From: Opisthocomus hoazin
Taxonomy: Eukaryota; Chordata; Aves; Opisthocomiformes; Opisthocomidae
NCBI RefSeq assembly: GCF_030867145.1
Contig: NC_134436.1
Coordinates: 4,340,001-4,404,000 of the forward strand
DNA: 64,000 bases
Direction of reading: 5' to 3'
Below, in pieces: positions 31,752-42,618 of this stretch (position 1 is the stretch's first letter; every line of letters begins with the position of its first letter). Below the pieces are notes generated by a model, which did no database searches, was not told the DNA's origin, and saw nothing but the letters and a program-made list of their open reading frames with translations. Position numbers and translations under genes: made by a program.

Positions 31752-33409
31752 TACTTCACTTGAAAGAAACCTAAAATGATCTTCTAGTCCAAATGCCTGA
31801 CCACTTCAGGGCTTACCAAATGTTAAGGGCATTGTCCAAATGCCTTTACAACATTGACAGGCATAGAGCATCAATGACTTGTCTAGGAAGCCAGCTCCAG
31901 TGATTCACCACGCTCCCTGAAAATAAATGCATGCTCATGGCACATCCGAACCTCCTCGCCGCAGCTTTGAACTGTCCTCACTCATCCGATCACTGGATAC
32001 GTGGGAGAAGAGATCACAAGCTCCCTCTCCACTTCCCCTCCTCAGGAAGCTGTGGAGAGAAATGAGGTTGCCCCTCAGGCTCCTTTTCTGCAGAGTACAT
32101 AATCCCAAATCCTTAAGCAGCCTTATAGGACATTCCTTCCAGCCTGTCCCCAGCTTTGTTGTCCTCCTCTGAATGCATTCAGGAACCTTCACATCCTTCA
32201 AACATCATGCAGTCCAGAACTGCATGCAGTTCTCAAGGTGAAGCAACTGAACACAGTGGGACAATCCCTTCTATTGTGTGACTGGCCATGCTGCGTTTGG
32301 TGCACCGCAAGATGCAGTTTGCCCTCTTGGTTGCCAGGACACACTGCTGGCATGTTTTGGGCCTGCTGCCAACCAGCACACCCGGATCCCTTTCTGCAGG
32401 GCTGCTCTCCAGCCACTCCCCTCGCAATTTATACCTGTGCCCAGTGTTACTCCATCCCAGGTGTAGACTCTGGCATTTGAACTCGTTAAACTTCATGTCG
32501 TTGATGATTGCTCAGAGCTGTAATCTCTCTAGGTCCCTCTGCCAGTCCTCTTGTCCCTCAAGAGTCAACAGCACCTTCCACTTTGGTATCATCAGCAAAG
32601 TTACTAAAGGTGCATTCATCTCCTGCATCCAGATTATTAATATATGTAGGGAAGAGAACTGGCTCTAGAACTGAAACCTGAGGAACACCACTGGTGACTG
32701 GTCATCAGCCAGATGATGATCAACCCATTCACTACTAGACTTTGAGCCCTAGTCTTCACCCACTTCTTCACATAGCACACCATGAACCCACTCATCTCAC
32801 AGTTGGACAAGGCCTCCAGAAGGATTCTGAGAGGGACGGTATCAAAAGCCTTACTAAAATCCAGAAAAGCTCAATCCACCACCTTCCCTTCATTTCCAAG
32901 GCACATGACCTTGTCATAGAAGGATATCATTTTAGTTAAACAGGGCTCTTCCTTGGTGAACCCATCCTGACTGTGCCTGATGACGGTGTTTTTCTTCAGA
33001 TGTCTTTCAGCAGTACCCAGTTTGATGTTCAACATAGTTTTCCGAGGAGCTGAGGGAAGACTCACAGGACTGTAGCTTCCTGGGTGTTCCTTCACGCCTT
33101 TCATGTAAACTGGAAGCACACTGTCCAGCTTTCAGTCAGCAGGGCCCTCTCCAGAGTCCCAAAACCTTTGGTGGGTGATTGAGAAGAGTCCTAGCATAAC
33201 AACCGCTAGTTCCTTAAGTACTCTGTAATGAATCCCATCGGGCCCAGTAGGACTTCTGAACATTCAGCTGATAGAGCTCTGCAATCTTCCTGCAAAGCCT
33301 GACCTTGCTTCCAGAGACGATGCAATTGCATTTTTCTCTTGAGCTGAATGAGGAGTTCCCTGTTTGGCCCAGCTGGTCTTCTGCCCCGCTTGATTAACTT
33401 CGGACACAG
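31752..33409 (-). mobile_element. CR1 LINE fragment, minus strand (spacer copy 3)
   Basis: Third copy of the minus-strand CR1 remnant: 3' UTR next to the pentamer tract, N-terminal polymerase piece (IRHSQDGFTKEEPCLTKMISF, 32871-33119), and linker remnants near 33300-33390. All frames are broken. Confidence 0.75.
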
Positions 33410-33959
33410 CAGAATTGCTTGCTAATAGACAATAACAATACAGAGTTGTGAAAACAGGTTCATTGCCTTTGGGCACATTGTCAGGAAACTTCACAAGCTG
33501 CTTGAAAAGGCTTTGTCTGAGGGTAGGAGCAAGATGAACTCGGAGAAGGGCCATTGAGTTTGGTCTTGTCATAGCTGCTGTGGAATTCAGAGGCTTCTTG
33601 GTGGGAGTGGAAAGCTGTCCCCATAAGATTTTCTTGGTTAGTGGTAGAGCACTTGCATTCTCCTTTTTGCCCTTTCTCCTTCTCACCCTTCCTCCTTCCC
33701 CTCTGTGAAGTGTGTGTGAGCATTTTCTTGCCTGTTCCTCTTAAGCAGGGCTGTCGCCCCGTGTATAATCACAAGGTGTTTGAATGAAGGCAGTGTGGCA
33801 TGGAATATTGGGAAAGTTTTGTATGGTGTTTTTCAGCAGTTGTAAACTGTACCGCTGGGAACTGCGATTCCCTTGTGTGTAAAAGTGAAATAAAGAGAAC
33901 ACCCGAATGCCTTGTGTGGATACAGTAGTCAATGCAGAGTTGTTCTTTCTCACAAAGCT
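33410..33959 (+). other. Spacer between opposed CR1 elements (copy 3)
   Basis: Near-identical to 22176-22719. No gene is seen. Confidence 0.4.
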
Positions 33960-36900
33960 CTGTCAAATTTTGCAGCGGCAAGGTGGCAAAAGCGCCGGGA
34001 GAGAGGAGACCCCAGCCCCTCCCTCAGAGCAGGAAAGAGGGAGCTGCTAAGAAGCGACAGCTCTGACTCAGCATGGGCGGGGTGGAGTGTGACAGCAGCC
34101 AAAGCCCCTGACATACAAGAGCAGCCCCTGGGGAGCATGAGCAACCAGCAGCGCAGGTGAACAAGGCCGGCAAAGAGGGTGCGGCGCAGCAGTTTTCGTG
34201 AGCAGGGTGTGCAGGGAAGGTGTGCAGGCAGGGCGCAGTTCCCCTCCTGGCAGCCCAACTAGTGGACATCACCCTCCCAGGTGACATCTTCGGGATGATT
34301 TCCACCCATGGGAAAGCTGTTGGCAGAAAGAGCGTGAGGACCCAGATGGGGGTCCCGCACAAACACACAGCTGTCCAGGTCGCTTGGTGCAGGGAGTGCC
34401 TGAGCCTGGCGCTTTTGCTGGAGGGGAGCAGAGATAGCAGCTGTGTTTGGGGTGGCCAGGTAAATGATCTGCTGAGCCTGGTGGCAGAACTGAAAGAGGA
34501 AGTGGAGAGGTTAAGGAACATCAGGGAATGTGAGAGGGAGATTGACTGGTGGAGCAGCACCCTGCCATCCCTGAGGCCAAGGCAGCAGGAGGCGGCTCCA
34601 CAAGAAGCAGAGGACCCCCTATCCTCTTGCCACCAAGCAGACAGAGGGGACCTAAGAGACAGGGGGGAATGGAAAAAGGTCCCTGCTCAGGACGGCAAGC
34701 GAGTCCCCTCCCGGCCTCCCTCACCTTCCCAGCTGCCCTTCAGCAACAGATACAGGGCCCTGGAATGTGAGTGCCTGGCAAATGAGGATGTGGGTGAAGG
34801 TGCATCCAGGGGGTTGCCTAGGACGAGTCAGTTATCCCCTTGTTCTATGACCGCCCTAGCTAAGAAGAAAAGGAGGGTAATTGTCTAGGCGATTCCCTAG
34901 TGAAGTAGACAGAGGGCATGATGTGCCGACCAGACCTATTCCACAGGGAATACTACTGCCTCCCTGGGGCCCAGGTTAGGGATGTTGCTAGGAAAGTGCC
35001 TGGTCTGCTGTGGCCCTCTGATTATTACCTGCTGTTGGTAATGCAGGTTGGTGGTGATGAAATCACGGAGAGAAGTCGCAAGACCATCAAAAGGGACTTC
35101 AGGGCAGTGGGGTGGCTGGTTGAAGGATCAGGGGCACAGGTGGTGTTTTCTTCAGTCCCATCAGTGGCAGGGAAGAGCACTGAAAGGGGCAGGAAAACTC
35201 ACCTGATTAACAGGTGGCTCAGAGACTGGTGTCATCGGTGGAATTTTGGATTCTTTCATCATGGCGAGGTTTACATGGCACCGGGCCTGCTGACATCAGA
35301 TAGAGTCCAGTTGTCTCCAAGAGGAAAAAGGATTCTTGCCCACGAGCTGGCAGGGTTCATTGAGAGGGCTTTAAACTAGGTTCGAAGGGGGAAGGGGACA
35401 TCGCCCAGCTCACTAGAGATGAGCCCAGGCATGGCATGCCAGTGTCAGGGGTGAGATCAACAGCCCAGCTCAAGTGCATCTACACCAAAGCACGTAAGCA
35501 TGGGCAATGTACAGGTGGAGCTGGAAGCCATTGTACAGCAGGACAGCTATGACCTGTTCACCATCACAGAAACGTTGTGGGACAGTTTGCCTGACTGGAG
35601 TGGTGTCATAGATGGCTACACACTCTTTAGGAAAGACAGGCCAACAAGGTGAGGTGGTGGAGTTTCTCTGTCTGTGAGGGAGCAAAAGGAATGTATTGAG
35701 CTCTGCCTGAGGGGTGGATGAAGAACGAGTTGAGAGCTTATGGGTTAGAATTAAGGGACAGCCTCATATGGGTAACATTATTGTGGGTGTGTACTAGACG
35801 CCACCTGACCAGGAGGAGGAAGTTGATGAGGCCTTCTACAAGCAGATGAAAGCAGCCTCACAGTCACAGGCCCTTATTCTTGTGGGGAACTTCAACCACA
35901 CTGATATAATCTGGGAAGACCATACAGCCAGGCACCTGCAGTCCTGGAAGTTCCTACAGAGTATCAATGAGAACTTTCTGATGCAAGTGGTGGAGGAACC
36001 AACAAGGAGAGGCGCTCTGCTGGACCTTGTACTAATGAACAAAGAGGGACTGGTTGAGCATGTGAAGATTGGAGGTAACCTTGGCTGCAGTGACCATGAA
36101 ATGGTGAACTTCAGGATCCTGCGTGGAGGAAGCAGGGCAATAAGTAGGATCAAAAACCTGGAATTCAGGAGAGCCGGTTTTGGCCTCTTCAAGGAGCTAC
36201 TTGGAGGCATCCCATGTGTCAGGGGTCTAGAAGGCAGGGGGGACCAGGAGAGCTGGTCGCTGTTTAAAGATCACTTCCTCCATGCTCAGGATTGGTGGAT
36301 CCCCCTAAGCAGGAAATGTAGAAAAGGAGGCAGGAGACCCGTGTGGGTGAGCAAAGATATTCTAGGGGAGTTCAGATGGAAGAGAAAGGTCTAAGGAATG
36401 TAGATAGAGGGACAGGCCACTTGGGAAGAGTACAGGAATGTTGTCAAAGCATGCAGGGATGCAACGAGGAAGGCTAAGGTCCACTTGGAATTGAATCTGT
36501 CAAGGCATGTCAAGGACATCAAGAAAAGCTTCTGCAAGTACATCAGCAGGAAACGGAAAATTAGGAATAATGTGAGGCCACTGCTGAACGAGGTGGGTGT
36601 GCTGGTGATGGAGGATGCAGAGAAGGCAGAGTTACTGAATGCCTTCTTTGCTTCAGTTGTCAGTGCTAAGGCCGGCCCTCAGGCATCCCAGGCCCTGGAG
36701 GTAAGAGAGGAAGCCTGCAGAAAGGATGACCTTCCCTTGGTCGAGGAGGACTGTGTGAGAGATCACTTATGCAATCTGGACACCCACAAATCCATGGGCC
36801 CCAAAGGAAAGCACCCACGAGTACTGAGGGAGCTGACAGATTTCATTGCTGAGCCACTCTCCGTCATCTGTGGAAGGTCCTGGAGGACAGGAGAGGTGCC

Positions 36901-37380
36901 CAAGGACTGGAGCAAAGCCAATGTCACTCCAGTCTTCAAAAAGGGCAAGAAGGAGGATCGAGGGAACTACAGACCGGCCAGCCTTACCTCCATCCTGGGA
37001 AAGATGATGGAGCAACTCATTGTAGAGATCATCACCAAGTAAGTGGAGGAAAAGAACGTTATCAGGAGTAGTTCAGCATGGATTCATACAGGGGAAATCA
37101 TGCTTGACCAATCTGATAGCTTTCTATGATGGCAAGTGGCTGGGTAGAGCGGAACATGAGGAATATCTTCGTCACTTTGAGGGTGACGTAGCACTGGAAC
37201 AGGTTGCCCAGAAAGGCTGTGAAATCTCCTTCTCGGGAGATATTCAAGACCAGCCTGGACAAGTTCCTGTGCAGCCTGCTTTAGGTGACCCTGCTTTGGC
37301 AGGGGTGTTGGAGTAGATGACCCACAGAGGTCCTTTCCAAGCCCTAAGATTCTGTGATTCTGTGATTCTGTGATACTGTG
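33960..37380 (+). mobile_element. CR1 LINE, plus strand (spacer copy 3)
   Basis: The copy with the most complete 5' half. ORF1 (34220-34888 and 34918-35379) includes the segment 34874-35096 that is deleted in copies 1 and 2. The endonuclease is at 35480-36100, the polymerase linker at 36120-36400, and the N-terminal polymerase at 36485-37042 (NAFFASVVSAKAGPQ ... [18 protein letters not shown]). The catalytic part of the polymerase is deleted at about 37135-37150, joining directly to the ORF2 C-terminus and 3' UTR. The 8-mer tail ends at about 37380. Confidence 0.85.
34220..35379 (+). pseudogene. CR1 ORF1 (coiled coil + esterase), broken once or twice
   Basis: Best ORF1 in the window. The N-terminal part runs to 34888 (GDIFGMISTHGKAV, LSLVAELKEEVERLRNIRE). 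After a frame break, 34918-35379 gives 153 codons of the SGNH-like esterase: LLVMQVGGDEI, VVFSSVPSVAGKSTERGRKT, WNFGFFHHGEVYM, LSPRGKRILAHELAG. The esterase domain of CR1 ORF1 is established for this family. Transposon gene. Confidence 0.75.
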
Positions 37381-39124
37381 AACGTTTGATATTAACTTTC
37401 TAGTATTCTCCCTTCTCTGAGGTAAAGATTGACAAAGTACATTACTTCAGTCTGGAGGCGCAGCTGGTAGAGCATTCAGGAAATTTGTGGGAAGCAGGGA
37501 ATTGCTGGCAGGCCTCTGCAGGTCTTGTGGGCACTGAGCTTCTGGCTGCCACAGAGCCCAGTTCAATCCAGGTCGGGGGAAACTGGTCCCTCTGCCAAGA
37601 GGGTCCCTGAGTGGGCAAAGGCCTGTGCAAAGCAGTGAGGTGGGGGACAGTAAGCTTTCCAATTCTCCCCACAGCTCCATCTGCAGACGGGAATGGTGAG
37701 GTGGTGAAGAACAACATGTTTTGATTCTAAATGTTTTGGGGGATGGATGCCACAAAGACGGCATGCGTGTTTGGGGGAAGACAGGGAGGTGGACATTTGG
37801 TGAGCAAAACCTGCTGGCACTGAGAGACTTTGATCTTTGGAAATGCAGAGGACTACAGCCACCCCTTGCACAATGCCCTCATGAAAAGGTAAGTTCCTGA
37901 CGACAGGCTGGTGTAGTGATGCTGACCAGAAGACCGTTGTACATTGAGAAGTGAATGATCCACAATCCAGTTAACCTGGGCAGAACCATTGTATCATTTA
38001 GGTTGAAAAAGGTCCTCGAGACAACTGAGTGTGACTGTTACCCTAGCACTACGAAGTCCACCGCTTAATTGTGTCACTCAGCACTATGTCCAGGGATGAA
38101 CTGTGAGGTGGTGGAGCACAACGTGTTTTAATTCAAAATGTTTTGGGCGATGGATGGCACAAAGACAGCATCTATGTTTCTTTGTGGAAGTCTTTTGGGA
38201 AGCAACAAGAGGTGAGTATTTAGTGGGTGAAAACTGCTACGAGGGAGAGGACTCACTCTCGAGAAATGCACAGAACAACAGCTGCCCCTGTTTCCTAGGC
38301 CTTGATAAAAAAGCAAGTTCCTGAGGACAGACTGGTGTAATGATGCTGACCAGAAGACCACCGCACATTGAGAATTTAGTGACCCACAGTCCAGTTAATC
38401 CAGTTAACAGGTCTGTGCTGTGCTGTCCTTTGCTGTGCTACATAAATGCCTGGTCAGCAGGATGAACTTGGCCAGCTCATTGCAGAGCAGCCTACAGGCA
38501 GCTCCCACTTGCTACTGGCAAGAAAGGCACCTGAGAGTAAGAAGTCCACATGCGTACTTCTTTTCCTGTGACACTAGAAATAACAAACAGATTTACTTGC
38601 TTGCAGGAAAGTGTTATAATGGCTGAACCACTTGGATGGGGGCACTCTTTCTTTTCTGTGACCAGGGTTTGCATGGCACACTGTATGTGGCTGGAATCCT
38701 GTGTGAAGCTACTCTGCTCAGGGTTCTCTGCAGCTAAAGGGATGTGTGATTACCTGTGATAATCTCTTCCAGTAGCATGAGCGGTAATAAAGATGGTTGT
38801 TAATAACATTTTCGAGAATCAGCGTGTGTCTCTTACTGAGCTGACAAGGAATCAGCCTCTCCCAGTGTAAAACTGCTGCTGCTGGGGTTGTTGCAACTCA
38901 TGGTTCATGTGTCTGATGCAGTTCATATGTCGAGGGTTTACTATGATTTTACCCTATGAGAAGGGAAGGCTGTTTCTTGTATTGAAGGGTCTGAACCCAC
39001 TGCTGAGCTTTCCCAAGGGGCTCATCAGAGATGCTGTTTCAGAAGGTTAACTGCTTTAGCTCAGGTAATCAACAGCCCAATGAAAGGAGACACAGTTCTG
39101 GAGTTCACTAGTTGTTCACTAACT
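37381..39124 (+). other. Spacer upstream of intact gamma-A, with internal duplication
   Basis: Homologous to spacers 14245 and 25850 but longer. The block at about 37690-38010 (ATGTTTTGGG.GATGGATG.CA, then AAAAGGTAAGTTCCTGA, CTGACCAGAAGACC) recurs at about 38105-38400, an internal duplication found only in this copy. The tRNA-like patch (about 37450-37700) and a truncated CR1 3' fragment (37985-38095) are present. No coding gene. Confidence 0.55.
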
Positions 39125-39758
39125 CAAGTGAGCTTTTCAGAGACATCAAGATTGGAGGCAGCCAGTGCTGCAGTGATCATGCACTGATGGAGTTCACAGT
39201 TCAAGGGAGGTGATTCTGCCCCTCTACTCTGCTTTAGTGTGACTTCACCTGGAGTCCTGCATCCAGTTCTGGAGCCCTCAGTACAAGAAAAAGTCCTGTA
39301 GAGTGGGTCCAGAAGGGAGCCACAAAAATGATCAGAGGATTGGAACACCTCTCCTTTGGGGACAAGCGAAGAAAGTTGTGGTTGTTTAGCCTGAAGAAGA
39401 GCAGGCTTCAGGTAGACTTATTGTGGCCTTTCAATACTTAAAGGGGGCTTATAAGATGGGGACAGGCTTTTTAACAGGGTATGTAGCGATAGGACAAGGG
39501 GTAATGGCTTTAAACTAAAAGAGGGTATATTACAACTAGATACGAGCAATTATTTTATGATGTGGGTGGTGAAACACTGGAACAGGCATCCCAGAGAAGT
39601 GGTAGATGACTCAAACCTGGAAACTTTCAAAGTCAGGCTGGAAGGGGCTCGAAGTCACCTGATGTGGTTAAGATATCCATGCTTGTTGTGGAGGGGGGTT
39701 GAACTAGATGACCTTTAAAGGTTCTTTCCAACCCAAACCATTCTATGGTTCTACGAAA
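39125..39758 (+). mobile_element. CR1 3' end, plus strand
   Basis: Starts near an SDHALMEF-like endonuclease piece (TGATCATGCACTGATGGAG) and jumps to the ORF2 C-terminus: CTACTCTGCTTTAG, CCTGGAGTCCTGCATCCAG, AAAATGATCAGAGGATTGG. It finishes with the 3' UTR motif GAACTAGATGACCTTTAAAGG and a CATTCTATGGTTCTACG tail. An internal deletion is evident. Confidence 0.8.
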
Positions 39759-40161
39759 CAACGCAGTGGGAAAGACTTGTCTGAGATCCATGCACGACCC
39801 CTGATTCTGTAAGCACTGTTATCGGGGATGATCGCAAGAGCGGGGCTGCGGCAAGCGTTGTTCGCCGAGCACGAGTGGAAGCCGCTTCCAAGCGCCCGCA
39901 CGCTGCAGTTCCTGTCAGTGGCTGCGAGTGTCGCTGTTGGCTCGCGATGGGCCGAACGGGGCGGCGGCCGCCGGAGCATCGGCGAGGAGGCGAGCGAGCC
40001 GCGGGGCTGCACGGTCCGAGCCCACAGCAGCGCGGTGGGAGCGAGCCGAGCAGGGGCTGCTCGCGGAAAGCCTCGGCGGGAGGAGCGCAGCGACAGTGGC
40101 TACCCGCAGGCCGGATGTGATGGGCGGAGGGGCGAGCGGGCAGCTGCTGCCGGGCTTTGCG
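39759..40161 (+). promoter_or_regulatory. Promoter / 5' UTR of gamma-A exon with two-block element
   Basis: CpG-rich. GCTGCAGTTCCTGTC (39902-39916) is followed, 30 bases from its start, by CGCTGTTGGC (39932-39941), 230 bases before the ATG. The same two blocks with 29-31 base spacing occur before the other gamma exons and the beta copies, and CGCT is the known core of the protocadherin CSE bound by CTCF. An upstream in-frame ATG at 40120 is less likely to be the start, because it would put 14 extra residues before the signal peptide. Confidence 0.45.
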
Positions 40162-42612
40162 ATGGCGGAGAGAGGACAAGGCAGCGGCCGGCGGGAGCGA
40201 GCCCTGCTGTGGTGCGTCCTGGTGGCGGCGTGGGAGGCGGCGTGGGGGCAGCTACGCTACTCGATTCCCGAGGAGATGCCGAAGGGCTCGTTCGTGGGCG
40301 ACGTGGCCAAGGACCTAGGGCTGCAGCTGCCGGCGCTCCGCCATCGAGACCTCAGCATCTTGGACAAAGGTAGGACGCAATATTTCGCTCTGCACGGGAA
40401 GACGGGACATTTAGTGACGGCGGAGAGGATAGACAGAGAGCAGCTGTGCCGGCTGCTGGAGAAATGCGTTCTGCGCTGTGAGGTGATAGTGGAGGGGGAA
40501 ATAAAGATTTACGGAATCGAAGTGGAGATCATGGACATTAACGACAACGCCCCAAGCTTCCGAGAGGCAGAAATGCAACTGAGAATGAGCGAGATGACAG
40601 CGCCGGGGTCGCGGTTTCCCCTGGCCGAGGCTCACGACCCGGACGTGGGACCGAATTCGCTGCAGAACTACGAGCTGAGAGGCGACGAGCACTTCTCGCT
40701 GGCCCTGCAGGCGGGCCCCGGCGGCGATCGGCGTCCCGAGCTGGTGCTGGCGAAGGCGCTGGACCGGGAGGAGGCGGCGTTTCACGAGCTGGTGCTGAGG
40801 GCGAGTGACGGTGGCGAGCCGTCGCGGACGGGCACGGCGCGGATCCGCGTGGCGGTGCTGGACGCGAACGACAACGCGCCCGTGTTCAGCCAGGCGGAGT
40901 ACACGGTGCGTGTGCCGGAGGACGTGCCCGTGGGCTCCGTCCTCGTCACCCTCACTGCCACCGACGCCGACGAGGAACTATACGGGCACGTGAAATATTC
41001 CTTGAAAAAAATCACAGAGAAAGCCTCACAGATATTTAATCTGAACGGTGAGTCGGGAGTGATCACGCTGGTGCGGAGCCTGGATTTCGAGGAAAGCGAC
41101 TCCTACGAACTGGAGGTGCAAGCAGAAGACGGAGGCGGGCTTTACAACACAGCCAAAGTCGCGATCGCCGTGACCGATGTGAATGACAACGAGCCTGAAT
41201 TGACAGTGTCGTCGGCGCTGAAGGAGATCTCGGAGGATGCCCCGTCGGGGACGGTGGTGGCCCTGCTGCACGTGCAGGACCGGGACTCGGGGACGAACGG
41301 CGAGGTGCGGTGCAGCATCGCCGAGAGCCTCCCGTTCCGTCTGGAGAAAGCCTTTGAGGACTACTACCGCGTGGTGACGGCGAGGGAGCTGGACCGGGAG
41401 GAGGTGTCGGAGTACAACGTGACGGTGCGGGCGGCGGACGGCGGGTCGCCGGCGCTGTGGAGCAGCGCGGTGCTGGCGCTGCGGGTGCTGGACGTGAACG
41501 ACAACGCGCCGGTGTTCGCGGAGGCGAGCTACAGCGCCCGGCTGCCCGAGAACAACGCGGCGGGCGCGCTGGTGCTGACGGTGCGGGCGGCGGACGCGGA
41601 CTGGGGGCAGAACGCGCGCGTGCGGTACCGGCTGTGGGAGGGGCGGGTGCGGGGCGCGCCGCTCTCGTCGTACGTGTCGGTGCAGGCGGAGACGGGCGCG
41701 CTGTACGCGCTGCGCTCGTTCGACTACGAGGAGGTGCGCGAGGTGGGGCTGTGGGTGCGGGCGGAGGACGGCGGCGCGCCGGCGCTGAGCAGCAACGTGT
41801 CGGTGCGGCTCGTGATCGTGGACGAGAACGACAACGCGCCGCAGGTGCTGTACCCGCCGCCGCCGCCGGCGCAGGGCTCGGGCTCGGGCTGGGGCTGGGG
41901 CTGGGCGGGCGTGGAGCTGGCGGCGCGCTCGGCGGAGCCCGGGGCGCTGGTGGCCAAGGTGGTGGCGGTGGACGCGGACGCGGGGCAGAACGCGTGGCTG
42001 TCGTACGAGCTGGCCAAGGCGACGGAGCCGGGGCTGTTCCGCGTGGGGCTGCACAGCGGCGAGGTACGCACGGCGCGCGTGCCGCTGGCCCGCGACGCGG
42101 CGCGGCAGAGCCTGGTGGTGGTGGTGAAGGACCACGGGCGGCCGGCGCTGTCGGCCACGGCCACGCTGACGGTGGTGCTGGCCGAGAGCGTGGCCGAGCT
42201 GCTGTCGGAGCTGGGCAGCGCGGCGGCGGCGCCGGGCGAGCCGGCCGGCGGCCTGACGCGGTGGCTCGTGCTGGCCGTGGCGGCCGTGTCCTGCCTCTTC
42301 CTCGCCTTCCTGCTGCTGCTGCTGGCGCTGTGCCTGCGGCGCTGGCGCTGCTCGCAGCTGCCGGCGGCGGGCAGCGGAGCCTTGCGCGGCGTCCCGGCCT
42401 CGCACTTCGTGGGCATCGACGGCGTCCGCGCCTTCCTGCACTCCTACTCGCACGAGGTGTCGCTCACCGCCGACTCGCGCAAGAGCCAGCTCCGCTTGTC
42501 GGGCGGCAGCTGCTGCGACACCCTCCCGGCCCGGCCGCCCGCTCAGGCTTCGGGTGATCTCGTCCCTACGGGAGATCACAGTGCCGACAATAGTGACCAA
42601 GCCTCCTTCCAG
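40162..42612 (+). CDS. PCDHGA: gamma-A type protocadherin variable exon
   Basis: Variable exon of 817 codons. Signal region MAERGQGSGRRE then RALLWCVLVAAWEAAWG. EC1 starts QLRYSIPEEMPKGSFVG with disulfide loop CRLLEKC. Linkers DINDNAP, DANDNAP, DVNDNEP, DVNDNAP and DENDNAP mark the EC1-EC5 ends near residues 125, 234, 339, 444 and 554. The membrane span LTRWLVLAVAAVSCLFLAF starts near 698. The tail ASHFVGIDGVRAFLHSY then SHEVSLTADSRKSQL is the gamma-A signature. The exon ends in CAG followed by GTACGT at 42613, a splice donor in phase 0; reading on gives a stop two codons later. It is expected to splice to gamma constant exons, which are outside this window. Early EC6 has a low-complexity PPPPP and SGSGWGWGW run coded by a hexamer repeat. 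EC2 carries an Arg-Gly-Asp at 173-175. It is the parent of both broken fragments. Confidence 0.92.
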
Positions 42613-42618
42613 GTACGT
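42613..42618 (+). other. 5' splice site of gamma-A exon
   Basis: CAG|GTACGT. The exon ends on a complete codon (phase 0). The second gamma exon uses the same arrangement (CAG|GTTGGT), supporting both calls and the use of a common downstream acceptor. Confidence 0.75.

Noticed and set aside
41026-42600. 524-codon open frame on the minus strand over the gamma-A exon
   Set aside because: Antisense shadow of a very GC-rich coding exon; the reading is Arg/His/Pro-rich low complexity and has no family signature. The same holds for the long antisense frames at 15592-16957, 27199-28573 and 46951-48163.
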